A stretch of DNA of 64,000 nucleotides from an uncultured Clostridia bacterium (GTDB lineage Bacteria > Bacillota > Clostridia > Oscillospirales > CAG-272): positions 1 to 64,000 of the forward strand of contig CALXUV010000020.1 of the NCBI GenBank assembly GCA_944391815.1. The letters run 5' to 3'. This document shows, one piece after another, positions 1 to 9,305 of this stretch. Position numbers and translations under genes: made by a program. The notes under the pieces were generated by a model, which searched no databases, was not told the DNA's origin, and was given only the letters and a program-made list of their open reading frames with translations. Each line of letters begins with the position of its first letter. Within the stretch, counting starts at the first letter, position 1.

Positions 1-70
1 CGGGAGAACTATAATCATAATTCTTGAGCCGTATATCTTTTCTTTTCGGCAATTCTTTTTCATTATCCAT
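1..70 (-). CDS. REP-associated tyrosine transposase (RAYT/IS200-like), N-terminal fragment cut by window edge
   Basis: Only the first 23 codons lie in the window. They read MDNEKELPKRKDIRLKNYD followed by YSSP, which matches the usual N-terminus of RAYT / Y1-transposase-like proteins (Arg-Leu-x-x-Tyr-Asp-Tyr, then a Gly-x-Tyr-Phe-Ile-Thr strand). These HUH-type enzymes act on single-stranded hairpin DNA and are thought to spread REP repeats. The catalytic HUH and tyrosine lie outside the window. The start at 70 is supported by a GGTGAT site upstream and a TATAAT box at 87-92. The link to repeats in this window is an inference. Confidence 0.65.
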   Translation of the reverse strand, partial: MDNEKELPKRKDIRLKNYDYSSP

Positions 71-86
71 TTGCATCACCTACACC

Positions 87-115
87 ATTATAACACAAAT
101 CGGCAGAGAAAACAA
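87..115 (-). promoter_or_regulatory. Sigma-A promoter for the RAYT-like gene
   Basis: On the minus strand TTGTTT (110-115) is followed after 17 bases by TATAAT (87-92). The -35 box falls in the loop of the hairpin at 97-130, so the terminator of the operon to the right and this promoter overlap. Confidence 0.55.
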
Positions 116-134
116 GTTCTCTGCCGATTTTTTG
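97..134 (-). terminator. Rho-independent terminator downstream of the efp operon
   Basis: AAATCGGCAGAGAA (97-110) pairs perfectly with TTCTCTGCCGATTT (117-130). The T-rich tail is best on the plus strand (to 134). On the minus strand, where the efp operon is read, the tail is a short TTTGTGTT, so termination in that direction may be partial. Confidence 0.6.
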
Positions 135-268
135 TGCCTGCCTATTTCTCCGCTAAGAATGCAGAGAGAATGCAGTCGGTTTTTATTTAATTTGAGTTAA
201 TCACCCGTTCTTTAATTCCGGAAGTTATCGAAACAAACACAGTCGGAACAGATGAAAGGCAAAGACGT

Positions 269-577
269 TTATTTATCTTCACTTTCCTCTTCGTCTTCTT
301 CCTCTTCATACTCGTACTCATCATCATCGTCGTCATCATAATCATCGTAACCGTCGATGTCATACACGTACTCTTCAAGATCTCCGAGATCAGCATCTAT
401 TTCTTCAATGTAGTCTCTGAGCTTGATATTTTCCTCAGTAAGCGCATTGTTTGCGGCGGAAAGCTCTTCGAGAACCGTCACAACCTCCTTAAGTATTTTG
501 TTTTCAGGCTTGGTTGTATCGATTTCAAGACCTTCCATAAGTCCCTTGATGTAGGCTACTTTTTCCGAAGTTTTCAT
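269..577 (-). CDS. CD1247-like acidic protein encoded beside efp
   Basis: A 102-residue protein in two parts. Residues 1-65 are predicted helical and start MKTSEKVAYIKGLMEGL, the pattern of the CD1247 N-terminal domain found in clostridia. The last ~35 residues are almost entirely Asp/Glu with scattered Tyr and should be disordered. The function of the family is unknown to me. The gene begins 24 bases after the efp stop, behind an AAAGGAG site, so the two are probably co-transcribed from the promoter at 1217-1245. The acidic tail could bind a basic partner such as ribosomal surfaces, but that is speculation. Confidence 0.7.
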   Translation of the reverse strand: MKTSEKVAYIKGLMEGLEIDTTKPENKILKEVVTVLEELSAANNALTEENIKLRDYIEEIDADLGDLEEYVYDIDGYDDYDDDDDDEYEYEEEEDEEESEDK

Positions 578-601
578 TTTCTTCTCCTTTCGAAGCGTTA
601 C

Positions 602-1168
602 TTACGCTCTTTCGAGATATTCACCTGTTCTTGTGTCTATCTTTATTTTCGTTCCGACATCTATAAACAGCGGAACCTTTATCTGTGCTCCTGTTTCAAG
701 CGTAGCGGGTTTTGTCGCATTTGTTGCCGTATCTCCTTTGAATCCGGGCTCGGTGTCAACCACTTCAAGCTCAACGAACATCGGCGGTTCAACTGCAAAG
801 ACGTTACCTTTGTAAGATATGACCTTGCACATCATCTCTTCTTTTACGAATTTGAATCCGTCACCGAGAACGTCTGCGTTGAGCGGAAGCTGCTCGTAAG
901 TTTCGGTATCCATGAAGTAATAGAGCTCGCCGTCGTTGTAAAGATACTGCATATCCTTTCTCTCGACAAATGCGGTTTCGAACTTGTCCGTCGGGTTGAA
1001 TGTTCTCTCAATTACCGATCCGGTGATTACGTTTTTACATTTCGTGCGTACAAAAGCCGCTCCTTTTCCGGGTTTAACATGCTGAAACTCGATTATCTGA
1101 AGAACGTTTCCGTCCATTTCAAACGTAACTCCGTTTCTGAAATCTCCTGCCGTTATTGCTCCTGCCAT
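602..1168 (-). CDS. efp: Elongation factor P
   Basis: 188 residues, the normal bacterial length. The N-terminal KOW-like domain carries the loop [14 protein letters not shown], with the tip lysine at about residue 35 that is modified in many species. Two OB-fold domains follow, ending in [19 protein letters not shown], a conserved C-terminus. EF-P enters the ribosomal E site and relieves stalling at consecutive prolines. The start is set by GGAGGATATTCAA before the ATG. No lysyl-modification gene (epmA/epmB) is nearby. The gene is divergent from glyS, with about 214 bases between them. Confidence 0.97.
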   Translation of the reverse strand: MAGAITAGDFRNGVTFEMDGNVLQIIEFQHVKPGKGAAFVRTKCKNVITGSVIERTFNPTDKFETAFVERKDMQYLYNDGELYYFMDTETYEQLPLNADVLGDGFKFVKEEMMCKVISYKGNVFAVEPPMFVELEVVDTEPGFKGDTATNATKPATLETGAQIKVPLFIDVGTKIKIDTRTGEYLERA

Positions 1169-1216
1169 TTGAATATCCTCCGAATGAAATATTTTCTGTG
1201 CTATTCTTATGCTCTC

Positions 1217-1245
1217 ATTCTACTACATTTATTCGGATTTTGCAA
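1217..1245 (-). promoter_or_regulatory. Sigma-A promoter of the efp operon
   Basis: On the minus strand TTGCAA (1240-1245), a 17-base spacer and TAGAAT (1217-1222). It gives a leader of about 45 bases before the efp start. Confidence 0.65.
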
Positions 1246-1305
1246 TAGCTTTTTAATATTTTTGACGTTTATTTTTATTTTTTTTACATTTTTTCGTTTT
1301 AACTA

Positions 1306-1334
1306 TTGCAAAAAAAGCAGACTTAATGTATAAT
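1306..1334 (+). promoter_or_regulatory. Sigma-A promoter of glyS
   Basis: TTGCAA (1306-1311), a 17-base spacer and TATAAT (1329-1334). Transcription would start near 1341, leaving a leader of only about 42 bases. That is too short for a T-box, which often controls glyS in related bacteria. Confidence 0.7.
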
Positions 1335-1382
1335 GTGTCTTGACATGCATTTTTAAATATTACGAAAGGTCAGGTCTTACAA

Positions 1383-2780
1383 ATGCATAACAGTGAAAAA
1401 ACAATGGACAAAATAGTAGCCCTCTGCAAAACCCGCGGATTTATTTTTCCCGGCTCCGAAATTTACGGAGGACTTGCCAACAGCTGGGATTACGGTCCGC
1501 TCGGTGTGGAGTTCAAAAATAACGTAAAAAAAGCCTGGTGGAAAAAATTCGTTTACGAATCAAAATACAATGTCGGACTCGACAGCGCAATAATCATGAA
1601 CCCGCAGACATGGGTAGCCTCAGGTCACGTCGGAGGATTTTCCGATCCGCTCATGGACTGCAAAAAATGCAAAATGCGTCACCGCGCAGATAAGCTCATA
1701 GAAGATTACGCATTCAAAAACAATACTTCCGACAATCCTGCCGGATGGTCTTTCCAGCAGATGGCAGACTTCATAAAAGAAAAAGGCATTACCTGTCCCG
1801 GATGCGGCAGTACCGATTTTACCGAAATCAAAAAATTCAACCTGATGTTCAAGACATTCGTCGGAGTTACCGAGGATTCATCTTCTACCGTTTACCTCCG
1901 TCCCGAGACAGCTCAGGGCATTTTTGTAAACTTCCCGAATATCGCCAGAACCACAAGAAAAAAACTTCCGTTCGGAGTTGCCCAGGTAGGTAAAAGTTTC
2001 AGAAACGAGATAACTCCCGGAAACTTTGTTTTCAGAACAAGGGAATTTGAGCAGATGGAGCTTGAATTTTTCTGCAAGCCCGACACAGATCTGGAGTGGT
2101 TTGCTTACTGGAAAAATTATTGCAAACAGTTCCTGCTTTCACTCGGCATGAAAGAGGAAAATCTCAAACTCCGTGATCACGATCCGGAAGAGCTGGCGTT
2201 CTATTCGAAAGCCACAACCGACTTTGAATATCTGTTCCCGTTCGGTTGGGGAGAGCTGTGGGGTATAGCCGACAGAACCGACTATGACCTGTCGCAGCAT
2301 GCCAAGCACAGCGGAAAAGACATGACTTATTTCGATCCGGAAACCAATACTCATTACGTTCCGTACGTTATCGAGCCTTCGCTCGGTGCCGACCGTGTCG
2401 CTCTTGCATTCCTTATTGAGGCTTATGACGAGGAAGTAATTGACGCAGAAAAGAACGATACCCGTGTGGTACTTCACCTGCATCCGGCGCTTGCTCCATT
2501 TAAAGCTGCCGTGCTTCCGCTCTCCAAGAAGCTTGCAGAAGGAGCGGAAAAAGTTTACTCAGAGCTTTCTAAATATTTCAGCGTCGATTACGACGAAAAC
2601 GGATCAATCGGAAAACGTTACCGCAGACAGGACGAAATCGGTACACCTTTCTGCATAACCTACGACTTCGATTCTGAAAACGACGGCTGCGTAACCGTCC
2701 GTGACAGAGATTCAATGCAGCAGGTCAGACTTCCTGTTTCTGAGCTTAAAAAGTATATCGAAGACAAGATGCAGTTCTGA
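1383..2780 (+). CDS. glyS: Glycine--tRNA ligase, dimeric (alpha2) type
   Basis: A 465-residue class II aminoacyl-tRNA synthetase of the single-chain type, not the alpha/beta tetramer. Visible marks are the N-terminal [18 protein letters not shown], a four-cysteine zinc-knuckle region (CKKCKMRH at about 97-104, CPGCGS at about 138-143), motif 2 ([20 protein letters not shown]), motif 3 near [10 protein letters not shown], and a C-terminal anticodon-binding domain from about residue 360. It charges tRNA-Gly in the cytoplasm. The first ATG is preceded by GAAAGGTCAGG; a second ATG at 1404 has no ribosome site. Confidence 0.97.
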   Translation: MHNSEKTMDKIVALCKTRGFIFPGSEIYGGLANSWDYGPLGVEFKNNVKKAWWKKFVYESKYNVGLDSAIIMNPQTWVASGHVGGFSDPLMDCKKCKMRHRADKLIEDYAFKNNTSDNPAGWSFQQMADFIKEKGITCPGCGSTDFTEIKKFNLMFKTFVGVTEDSSSTVYLRPETAQGIFVNFPNIARTTRKKLPFGVAQVGKSFRNEITPGNFVFRTREFEQMELEFFCKPDTDLEWFAYWKNYCKQFLLSLGMKEENLKLRDHDPEELAFYSKATTDFEYLFPFGWGELWGIADRTDYDLSQHAKHSGKDMTYFDPETNTHYVPYVIEPSLGADRVALAFLIEAYDEEVIDAEKNDTRVVLHLHPALAPFKAAVLPLSKKLAEGAEKVYSELSKYFSVDYDENGSIGKRYRRQDEIGTPFCITYDFDSENDGCVTVRDRDSMQQVRLPVSELKKYIEDKMQF

Positions 2781-2924
2781 TTTTCCCACGGACATGAGCA
2801 AAGGCATTGTATATCGGGAAATCACGCATCAGGCACAAAAATTTAACCTTTATCAGCAATTCGGTATAATATATCCAAAAACTTAAACCGGCAAAAATAT
2901 GTTTCAACAAAACCCAATTGTTAC

Positions 2925-3080
2925 ACAAAAAGGGGCTGAGTCAAATTGAATTTTTTGACTTTTAACCTATAAAAAAGCAACAAAAAACCAAGATCAATCA
3001 ACTGATTTGACCTTGGTTTTTTGTTATGATTGCACATAGCGTTCATAATTTGTTAATGCTATGAAGCAGCCCCTTTTTGT
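2925..3080. repeat. MITE- or REP-like element with 14-bp terminal inverted repeats
   Basis: ACAAAAAGGGGCTG (2925-2938) and its exact complement CAGCCCCTTTTTGT (3067-3080) bound a 156-bp segment without a gene. Inside are a terminator-like hairpin (2981-3023) and a second stem (CATAGCGTT at 3035-3043 with AATGCTATG at 3055-3063). It fills most of the gap between the convergent glyS and DUF4129-like genes. No target-site duplication was evident. Confidence 0.5.
2981..3023. terminator. Bidirectional terminator between convergent genes
   Basis: CAAAAAACCAAG (2981-2992) pairs with CTTGGTTTTTTG (3012-3023), extended by ATCAA/TTGAC with one mismatch. A and T tracts at both ends fit use by glyS and by the operon read from the right. 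Confidence 0.7.
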
Positions 3081-3221
3081 TTTGCGAGTTAAGGAGTTGT
3101 TTTTAGTACCATTGCAACTGCTCCGGTTATGTCGGTCACACTTTGCAGATTATATTATCCGATTCCGGTATTTAACGATTGTTATTTTCAAAAATAAATA
3201 AGATAATCCGATGAAAAAGAA

Positions 3222-3893
3222 TTATTTCTTTTTGGCACTTACAATTTCTTTTATGTTTTCGACCTCTTCGTCTGTAATATAAACTGAGCCGCCGGAATAC
3301 CTTGCACCGTAATAAAGGTCGAAAATCACATTTTCCTGCTGTTCTTCCTCTATTTTCAGATCTGTTCTGACTTCGTTCGGTGTGTAGATTGCTCTGTATT
3401 TGTATCCCTTTTTAACCAGTTTAAGAATATATTCGAGGTACAAAAAGCGTATTTTTTCTGCGTTTTCGGTTAGATCTTTCCACTTGGATTTGCTTTTGAT
3501 CATGTGACGTTTGCGACGTCTTTCTTCCTCTTCTTCGCTGAAAATAAAGCTTTTTTCGTCTTTGTTCTTCTTGTATCTTTCAAAATTTATTCCGAATACG
3601 GCAAATACTTTCTTTGAAAAAGCAGCAAGACCAGATGTAGCTTTCCGCATAAGGAAAAGGAGCTTATCAAAAACAATTCTGCGCATTGCCTTCGGTATAA
3701 GTTTTTTCAGCGCCACCAAAGTGAGAACGCCGAGCACTATGCTTATAACGTAAGTCAGCTGCTGCAAATATCTGATGTACTGATACCTGACCGCAAACGG
3801 CTGCAACCACACCGAAATTTCAAGCATTACTATGGTAGCCGAAAATTTGGATATACAGCGCGCGGCTTCTCTTTTATCTATTACGTACCTCAA
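3222..3893 (-). CDS. Membrane protein with DUF4129-like C-terminus, third gene of a moxR-DUF58 operon
   Basis: 223 residues. Two hydrophobic stretches lie near residues 18-35 and 45-63, followed by a long basic/acidic cytoplasmic linker (SEEEEERRRKRHMIKSKSK). The C-terminal ~70 residues contain TPNEVRTDL and FDLYYGARYSGG, resembling the DUF4129 pattern (TPxE...lyerarYgg). Its start codon overlaps the stop of the DUF58 gene by 4 bases, so translation is probably coupled. DUF4129-type proteins often accompany MoxR and DUF58 proteins in envelope or peptidase-linked operons. The transglutaminase gene often found with this trio is absent. Confidence 0.6.
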   Translation of the reverse strand: MRYVIDKREAARCISKFSATIVMLEISVWLQPFAVRYQYIRYLQQLTYVISIVLGVLTLVALKKLIPKAMRRIVFDKLLFLMRKATSGLAAFSKKVFAVFGINFERYKKNKDEKSFIFSEEEEERRRKRHMIKSKSKWKDLTENAEKIRFLYLEYILKLVKKGYKYRAIYTPNEVRTDLKIEEEQQENVIFDLYYGARYSGGSVYITDEEVENIKEIVSAKKK

Positions 3894-5035
3894 TCCCTTA
3901 TTTCTCCTAGCATTATTACAGATACATTGTTACCGAACTTGTGAAATTTATCAACCACAGCATCAAGGCTTTCATTCATGTAAGAAGTAAGCAGAAAGAC
4001 TTCCGAATCGCAAAGTCCTCCGAGGATATCATTCTGAAGCAAAGCCGCAAAAGATATACCTTCGCTGAGACTTACAAGCGACATCTGACACAGAATCTCT
4101 TCGTAATTGAGCACTCCCTGAGTTACCGGAAACTTTATAAACTTTTCTCCGGACACAAGCGAACAGTTGGCGGCAAAGCCTGCTCTGTACCCGAACGTGA
4201 ACGCTTCCCTCAGCAGTGCCGCAGAATACGACAGCCCTTTTTCCATGTATTTTTCATACATTTTATCGGAAAGAGAATTATTCGTCGGGGGCTGAAAATT
4301 AAGGTAAACCATAAAGTTTCTGTTCGAGCAGAAATCACGGTTGTTTACCCTTATTCCGTCATAACTCAGTCTTCCGCTTTTTGCCGTTGCCTTGAAGTTG
4401 ATGCTGTTGAAAGGATCTCCGAATCTGTACTCCCTTATTCCGCTGACAGAAAACGGATCCTTTATCAGCCACTGCTTTGAAAAGGAATCACCTTGCATCG
4501 AGCTTGACGGCACCGGCAGGTCGTCTATTCCGATAAGCCTGGGATAAATGTATACCGATGCAGGAGCGGAAAGGCGTTTCTGCTTGTTTCTGCCATACCA
4601 GAACGTTACGTTGTCAAGCTGATAAAATCCTCTTTTTTTGAGTTTTATCGTATGTTTACGCCTGATCTGCATATACGGCAGTATAATGTAAAATCTGCTC
4701 TTTGCGTACTGCATCGTCTTATCCCTTGATGTAACGTAGTTATCGTATTGTAGCTCATTGAAAATATAATATTCGATATCTATGAAAAAGAACGGCAGAA
4801 AGCTTCGGTTCGCTATTGTTTCGATAAGGTAAATCTCGTCACCTTCGTATGAGCCTTTTTCGGAAAATTCCCTTTTGTACGTTATTCTCGTAATCATTTT
4901 AGCACGCAGAATGAGGTACATAACAGTAAGCACCGCAAGCAGTACAATTAAAACTATACCGACTATAAGTGCACCGGAAAGTCCGCCTTCTTTGCCGCCT
5001 GACGCAAGATATCTGTCAAACGTGATATAATCCAT
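3890..5035 (-). CDS. DUF58 domain-containing membrane protein
   Basis: 381 residues. One strong membrane segment occupies about residues 22-43 (IVGIVLIVLLAVLTVMYLI). A long beta-rich region follows, then the DUF58 core with GDSFSKQW and IREYRFGDPFNSINFKATAK (about 195-220), close to the family signature REYxxGDxxxxIxWkaTA. The C-terminal half has a vWA-like fold in the family. The protein is probably bound by, or a substrate of, the MoxR ATPase encoded 42 bases upstream. The substrate of the system cannot be read from the sequence. Confidence 0.85.
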   Translation of the reverse strand: MDYITFDRYLASGGKEGGLSGALIVGIVLIVLLAVLTVMYLILRAKMITRITYKREFSEKGSYEGDEIYLIETIANRSFLPFFFIDIEYYIFNELQYDNYVTSRDKTMQYAKSRFYIILPYMQIRRKHTIKLKKRGFYQLDNVTFWYGRNKQKRLSAPASVYIYPRLIGIDDLPVPSSSMQGDSFSKQWLIKDPFSVSGIREYRFGDPFNSINFKATAKSGRLSYDGIRVNNRDFCSNRNFMVYLNFQPPTNNSLSDKMYEKYMEKGLSYSAALLREAFTFGYRAGFAANCSLVSGEKFIKFPVTQGVLNYEEILCQMSLVSLSEGISFAALLQNDILGGLCDSEVFLLTSYMNESLDAVVDKFHKFGNNVSVIMLGEIRD

Positions 5036-5077
5036 CCTGAACTATATACCTTTCTTTACTCGGTAAATTTCTGACTC

Positions 5078-6043
5078 TTATTTTCTTGACCAGCCAAGCG
5101 AGGTCTCTGTCGGAACCGGAACTGTTTCGAGTATTTCGCTGATTACGTTCTGTGATGCGTTTACCTTTATTCTTGCCGAGCTTGTAAGCATAATACGGTG
5201 CGTAAGAACCGGCAAAGCCGCTTTTTTGACATCGTCCGGAATTACGAAGTCTCTGTTTTCTATTGCGGCATATCCCTTTGCCACTTTCATAAGCGACTGC
5301 GCTCCGCGGGGACTTACTCCGAGAACGACCGTTTCAAAGTTTCTGGTCGCCTCTACAAGGGATACTATATAGCTCATGATGTCTTTATGTACAAAAATCC
5401 TCGGAAGCTGTTCCTGCGCCATTCTGACTTCCTCTACCTTTGCTACCGGCTGCAAAGTATCAAGTGGGCTTGCAACACTGAACCGCTCAAGAATGCTTAC
5501 CCCTTCCTCGTGTGTCGGATACTGCATGCTCATCTTAATAAGGAATCTGTCAAGCTGGGCTTCCGGAAGCGGGAAAACTCCCGTATTTTCTATCGGGTTC
5601 TGGGTTGCAACGACCATGAAAGGATCAGCGAGCTTATATGTTTTTCCGTCGATGGTTGTCTGCTTTTCTTCCATACATTCGAGAAGTCCCGACTGGGTTT
5701 TCGGTGTTGCACGGTTTATTTCATCCGCTATCAGGACGTTTGAAAAAACAGGACCGGGAACAAACTCAAATTCCGAGGTCTTCATGTTGAAGTAGTTGAT
5801 TCCGGTGATGTCCGAAGGAAGAAGGTCGGGGGTAAACTGTATTCTCTTGCTTGTGCAGTCAATTGACGCCGCAAGAGATTTGACAAGCATTGTTTTTCCC
5901 GTTCCCGGGACATCCTCAACCAGCACATGACCTTTACAGAACAGCGAAATCAGAAGCAGGTCAATCACATCGCTTTTTCCGACTATTACCTTCTGTATGT
6001 TCCCTTTGATTTTCTCATAAACCGGATAAATACTGTTCGCCAT
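5078..6043 (-). CDS. MoxR-family AAA+ ATPase
   Basis: 321 residues, usual for the family. The Walker A is EDVPGTGKT (about 43-51), Walker B is VLIADEINRA (about 110), followed by the MoxR signature PKTQSGLLECMEEKQTTIDG and the sensor region VVATQNPIE. The lid domain holds GVSPRGAQSLMKVAKGYAAI. MoxR ATPases act as chaperones that remodel partner proteins, usually vWA-domain ones. It is the first gene of the operon with the DUF58 and DUF4129-like genes. A TATAAT box lies about 90 bases upstream, but no good -35 sequence accompanies it. Confidence 0.93.
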   Translation of the reverse strand: MANSIYPVYEKIKGNIQKVIVGKSDVIDLLLISLFCKGHVLVEDVPGTGKTMLVKSLAASIDCTSKRIQFTPDLLPSDITGINYFNMKTSEFEFVPGPVFSNVLIADEINRATPKTQSGLLECMEEKQTTIDGKTYKLADPFMVVATQNPIENTGVFPLPEAQLDRFLIKMSMQYPTHEEGVSILERFSVASPLDTLQPVAKVEEVRMAQEQLPRIFVHKDIMSYIVSLVEATRNFETVVLGVSPRGAQSLMKVAKGYAAIENRDFVIPDDVKKAALPVLTHRIMLTSSARIKVNASQNVISEILETVPVPTETSLGWSRK

Positions 6044-6199
6044 TTTTTCTTACCAAGCCTTTCTTCTGCTATTTTAAAGCATTTTTGGATTTCAGTCTGA
6101 ATTTTTTGCCTTTCACGGTCTTATTTTATTATATTTTCTAAACTCATGCTTTCGGAAACCGGCTGCAAAAGCCATTTTACTTTGATTCGGGAAGAGCTG

Positions 6200-8398
6200 T
6201 TATATTTTACCGTACCTGGTGTAACGTCCTGCCCCGACTGATTCTTTTTTTCCGCCGATAATCAGCGTTGCCGTTACTCCCTGCGGTATTTCAAAAGAAT
6301 ATCTCACCGTTCCGTCCTGTTCTGCCGTCCATTCCGAACTTATCTGACCGCTTCTTGTGTTGAGTCTGCACTTCACAAAACCGAGCTTTGAATTCGGTAT
6401 CGGACTTATGATTATATGTTTGTAACCGGGTTGATTTTCATCGGTTTTTATTCCTGCAACAGTCCTGTACATCCACTGTGCCACCGAGCCGTAGGCGTAA
6501 TGGTTAAACGAATTCATATCCTTCGACCACATATCTCCCTCTTCGTTTACGCCGTCCCAGTGCTCCCAGATCGTAGTGGCGCCCCTATTTACTGAATACA
6601 GCCACGATGGGAATTTTTCCTGCAAAAGAAGCGTGTAAGCTTTATCGGCATGACCTGTTTCAGTCAGTGCGTCAAGAATGTACGGTGTTCCGACAAAACC
6701 GGTGCGGAGAGTGTCGCCCGCCTCCTCTATCAGCTCAACCAGCCGCTTGGCAAACTGCTCCTTTTCATCCACGAGTCCGAAATGAATTGCCAGAACGTAC
6801 GCCGTCTGCGTGTCGCTGCTCAGCCGGTAACCGTCTCTGACGTACTCGGCGTTGAAAGCTTTTCGTATTTTTTCCGCAAGCTCTTTGTAATGCGAAACAC
6901 CGTATCCGAGAACATTGCCTGCTTTTACAAGTAACCCGCAGGACAGGAAATAATATGCAGTTGCAATAAGTTCTTCGCTGGTTGAACCTTTGTAAGAACC
7001 TGCCGGAGCGTCAAGTCCGAGCCAGTCACCGAAATGAGGACTGTTTTTCCATAGGTAATTTTCTGATTTTCCCGTTATGTAGTCCACCCATTTTTTCATA
7101 GTCGGAAACATCTCGGCAAGTATTTCTTTATTTCCGTATGCAAGGTAAATCTCGTACGGGCATACCGTAGCCGCATCACCCCAGGCAGCCGAACCGAATT
7201 CGCCTCTTCCGTTTGTTCTGAAAACGTCCGGCACAACTCGGGGAATCATGCCGTCCTCTTTCTGTGCAAGCGATAGATCGTGCAGCCATTTGACAAAAAA
7301 CTTTTCGGTATCGTAGTTAAGGCAAGCTGTACGACAGAAAACTTCGGCGTCACCTGTCCAGCCGAGCCTTTCGTCACGCTGCGGGCAGTCTGTCGGCACG
7401 TCAAGGAAGTTGCCTCTCTGCCCCCATATTACATTTTCGTAGAGCTTGTTCAGCTTTGCGTGTCCGCACTCAAACCAACCCGCTCTTTTCATATCCGAGT
7501 GAACAACTATCGCCGTAAAGTTATCTGCGTTTATTTTCTCAGGCCAGCCGTTTAACCTGATATATCTGAATCCGTAGAATGTGTAACGGGGTTTGTACGT
7601 CTGCCGTCCGTCTTTGAGGGTGTATTCAGCCCTTGCCTCGGCACTGCGGTAATTTTCCGTATAAAAATTGCCGTACTTGTCAAGCACCTCGGCATGTCCG
7701 ATTGTTACTTTTGTTCCGGCGTTACCCGTAACCGTAAATTCAACGTATCCGGTCAAGTTCTGACCGAAATCAATAACTGTTTCTCCCTTGGGAGTAATCA
7801 GTATTTCCTTAGGTGAAATCCGTTCGGTTTCTTTTATGTATTCACCTTCTGCCGGAACGAGTTTGTCTTTTCCGTATTCAGTAACGATTATCTTTTCACC
7901 GTACTGCGGTACTATTCGGGCATCGGTTCTTTCTCCGTCGTAAATTCCGGAAAAGAGTACACCTGATTTTGCCGCCTCCCAGTCAGTGCCGGTAACTATC
8001 AGCGTTTCTGTGCCGTCTGTATACCTTACGGATATTGCCGCCGCAAGAGACGGAAATTCTGCGTATGCACCCTTATAGACGCCGACAATGCCCATTCTTG
8101 ACGCATACCATCCGTCGCCAAGTCCTATTTCAATTACGTTCCCGGATGAAAGATACCCGCTTATATCGTATGTAAAGTACTGAAGTCGTTTTTCATATTC
8201 AGTCCAGCCGGGAGTCAGGACTGCGTCACCGACACGTTTTCCGTTTATTTCGGCAACGTAAACGCCGAGTGCCGTAATCTGAAGACAAGCACTTTCAAAC
8301 GGCTTACTGATGACAAATTTTTTTCTGAAAACCGGGCAATTTTTGCCCGCCTCTTCTCCGAGACTTATAAACTGCGCTCTTTTTATGTATTCTTCCAT
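6200..8398 (-). CDS. Alpha-L-rhamnosidase, GH78
   Basis: 732 residues when started at the ATG at 8398, which follows AAAGGG by six bases; an upstream in-frame ATG at 8455 has no ribosome site and adds unlike residues. The N-terminal beta domains contain ALGVYVAEINGKRVGDAVL and the sugar-binding-like QNLTGYVEF. The (alpha/alpha)6 catalytic domain carries DVPTDCPQRDERLGWTGDA, the diagnostic GH78 motif with its acidic residues, then TTIWEHWDG. It removes terminal alpha-L-rhamnose, as in pectic rhamnogalacturonan or plant glycosides. No signal peptide is seen, so it acts on imported substrates. It is transcribed alone. Confidence 0.93.
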   Translation of the reverse strand: MEEYIKRAQFISLGEEAGKNCPVFRKKFVISKPFESACLQITALGVYVAEINGKRVGDAVLTPGWTEYEKRLQYFTYDISGYLSSGNVIEIGLGDGWYASRMGIVGVYKGAYAEFPSLAAAISVRYTDGTETLIVTGTDWEAAKSGVLFSGIYDGERTDARIVPQYGEKIIVTEYGKDKLVPAEGEYIKETERISPKEILITPKGETVIDFGQNLTGYVEFTVTGNAGTKVTIGHAEVLDKYGNFYTENYRSAEARAEYTLKDGRQTYKPRYTFYGFRYIRLNGWPEKINADNFTAIVVHSDMKRAGWFECGHAKLNKLYENVIWGQRGNFLDVPTDCPQRDERLGWTGDAEVFCRTACLNYDTEKFFVKWLHDLSLAQKEDGMIPRVVPDVFRTNGRGEFGSAAWGDAATVCPYEIYLAYGNKEILAEMFPTMKKWVDYITGKSENYLWKNSPHFGDWLGLDAPAGSYKGSTSEELIATAYYFLSCGLLVKAGNVLGYGVSHYKELAEKIRKAFNAEYVRDGYRLSSDTQTAYVLAIHFGLVDEKEQFAKRLVELIEEAGDTLRTGFVGTPYILDALTETGHADKAYTLLLQEKFPSWLYSVNRGATTIWEHWDGVNEEGDMWSKDMNSFNHYAYGSVAQWMYRTVAGIKTDENQPGYKHIIISPIPNSKLGFVKCRLNTRSGQISSEWTAEQDGTVRYSFEIPQGVTATLIIGGKKESVGAGRYTRYGKI

Positions 8399-8479
8399 AA
8401 CATACCCTTTCTGGATGAACTGCATCCGTTTATGTAATTTTCGCCGGAAAAACAATCAGATAACCCATGTGCTGAAATA

Positions 8480-8509
8480 AGTATACGTTAAGGCTGAATT
8501 CCGTTACAA
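8480..8509 (-). promoter_or_regulatory. Probable promoter of the rhamnosidase gene
   Basis: On the minus strand TTGTAA (8504-8509), an 18-base spacer and TATACT (8480-8485), about 80 bases before the chosen start. No operator-like palindrome is obvious. Confidence 0.4.
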
Positions 8510-8632
8510 ATGATAACAGAAAAAAGCAAACAGAATTTCAGTACGTTACACGGGCATTAACATTACATAGTCCGATAATGTATATTCTCGACACTGAACA
8601 AAATGATCAATGACGATACAGAGCAAAAGTGA

Positions 8633-9241
8633 TTACTGAGAGCTCGATTGCGACTGCTTTTCAAGGAAGAAAGTCGCCTCTGTATCTGCTATTGAAAGAG
8701 CAACGGCAAGCGGGAACATTCCGAACGCTTTCCCCACGTTTCTTTCGTCCTCGCTTCCCGAAAATCCCATGTGATATCTGATTGCAAAAGCTTCTTCCCT
8801 TGTCAGCTTCATGTAACCCGAAATCATGTATACCGACTTTTCACCATGGCCGTAAGGAAGAGTATCTTCTATCTCGTACATCGGGACCTTCTGCCATATT
8901 CCCTGTGCGTCTTTTACATTTCTGTAACCGGTTTTGTAGATATTCACCTTGCACAGGTCGTGAAGCAGAGAGGTTATCGCAATTGTCTCTTCGGAATAGG
9001 AAAGTCCGAACAAATCTTTTACCTGCTGTCTTTCGAGGTAATCTTTAAGACACCTGTAAACATTGAGGCTGTGAATCAGAAGTCCGCCTTCGGTAGAAAG
9101 GTGATATTTGGTACTGGCAGGTGCAGTGAAAAAATCGCTGTTTTCCGAACAAAGAAATTCAAGCAGCTGTTCGGATCCCTCACGCTTGATATTGCTCGTA
9201 TAGATTCTTTTGAATTCTTCGGCGTATTCTTTAAGTTCCAT
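8633..9241 (-). CDS. HD-domain phosphohydrolase
   Basis: 202 residues with the metal ligands of an HD domain in order: H57 (GGLLIHSLN), H94-D95 (LLHDLCK), H132 (YGHGEKS), H157 (RYHMGF) and D186 (SIADTEAT). The tail is Ser/Gln-rich. Such proteins hydrolyse phosphate esters of nucleotides or cyclic dinucleotides; this one lacks the GYP motif of c-di-GMP phosphodiesterases and I cannot name its substrate. The start has TTGGAG upstream. Divergent from the shikimate kinase gene. Confidence 0.8.
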   Translation of the reverse strand: MELKEYAEEFKRIYTSNIKREGSEQLLEFLCSENSDFFTAPASTKYHLSTEGGLLIHSLNVYRCLKDYLERQQVKDLFGLSYSEETIAITSLLHDLCKVNIYKTGYRNVKDAQGIWQKVPMYEIEDTLPYGHGEKSVYMISGYMKLTREEAFAIRYHMGFSGSEDERNVGKAFGMFPLAVALSIADTEATFFLEKQSQSSSQ

Positions 9242-9276
9242 ATGTAATCTCCAATAATTTTACTACTTTTATGGCT

Positions 9277-9305
9277 ATTATATCACCTGCGGATTATTTT
9301 GACAA
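9277..9305 (-). promoter_or_regulatory. Sigma-A promoter of the HD hydrolase gene
   Basis: On the minus strand TTGTCA (9300-9305), 17 bases, TATAAT (9277-9282). The same bases contain a TTGACA on the plus strand (9299-9304), so a divergent promoter toward the shikimate kinase gene may overlap. Its -10 box is poor. Confidence 0.65.

Noticed and set aside
1169-1382. T-box leader for glyS
   Set aside because: The predicted transcription start leaves only ~42 bases, and no T-box motif or terminator is present.
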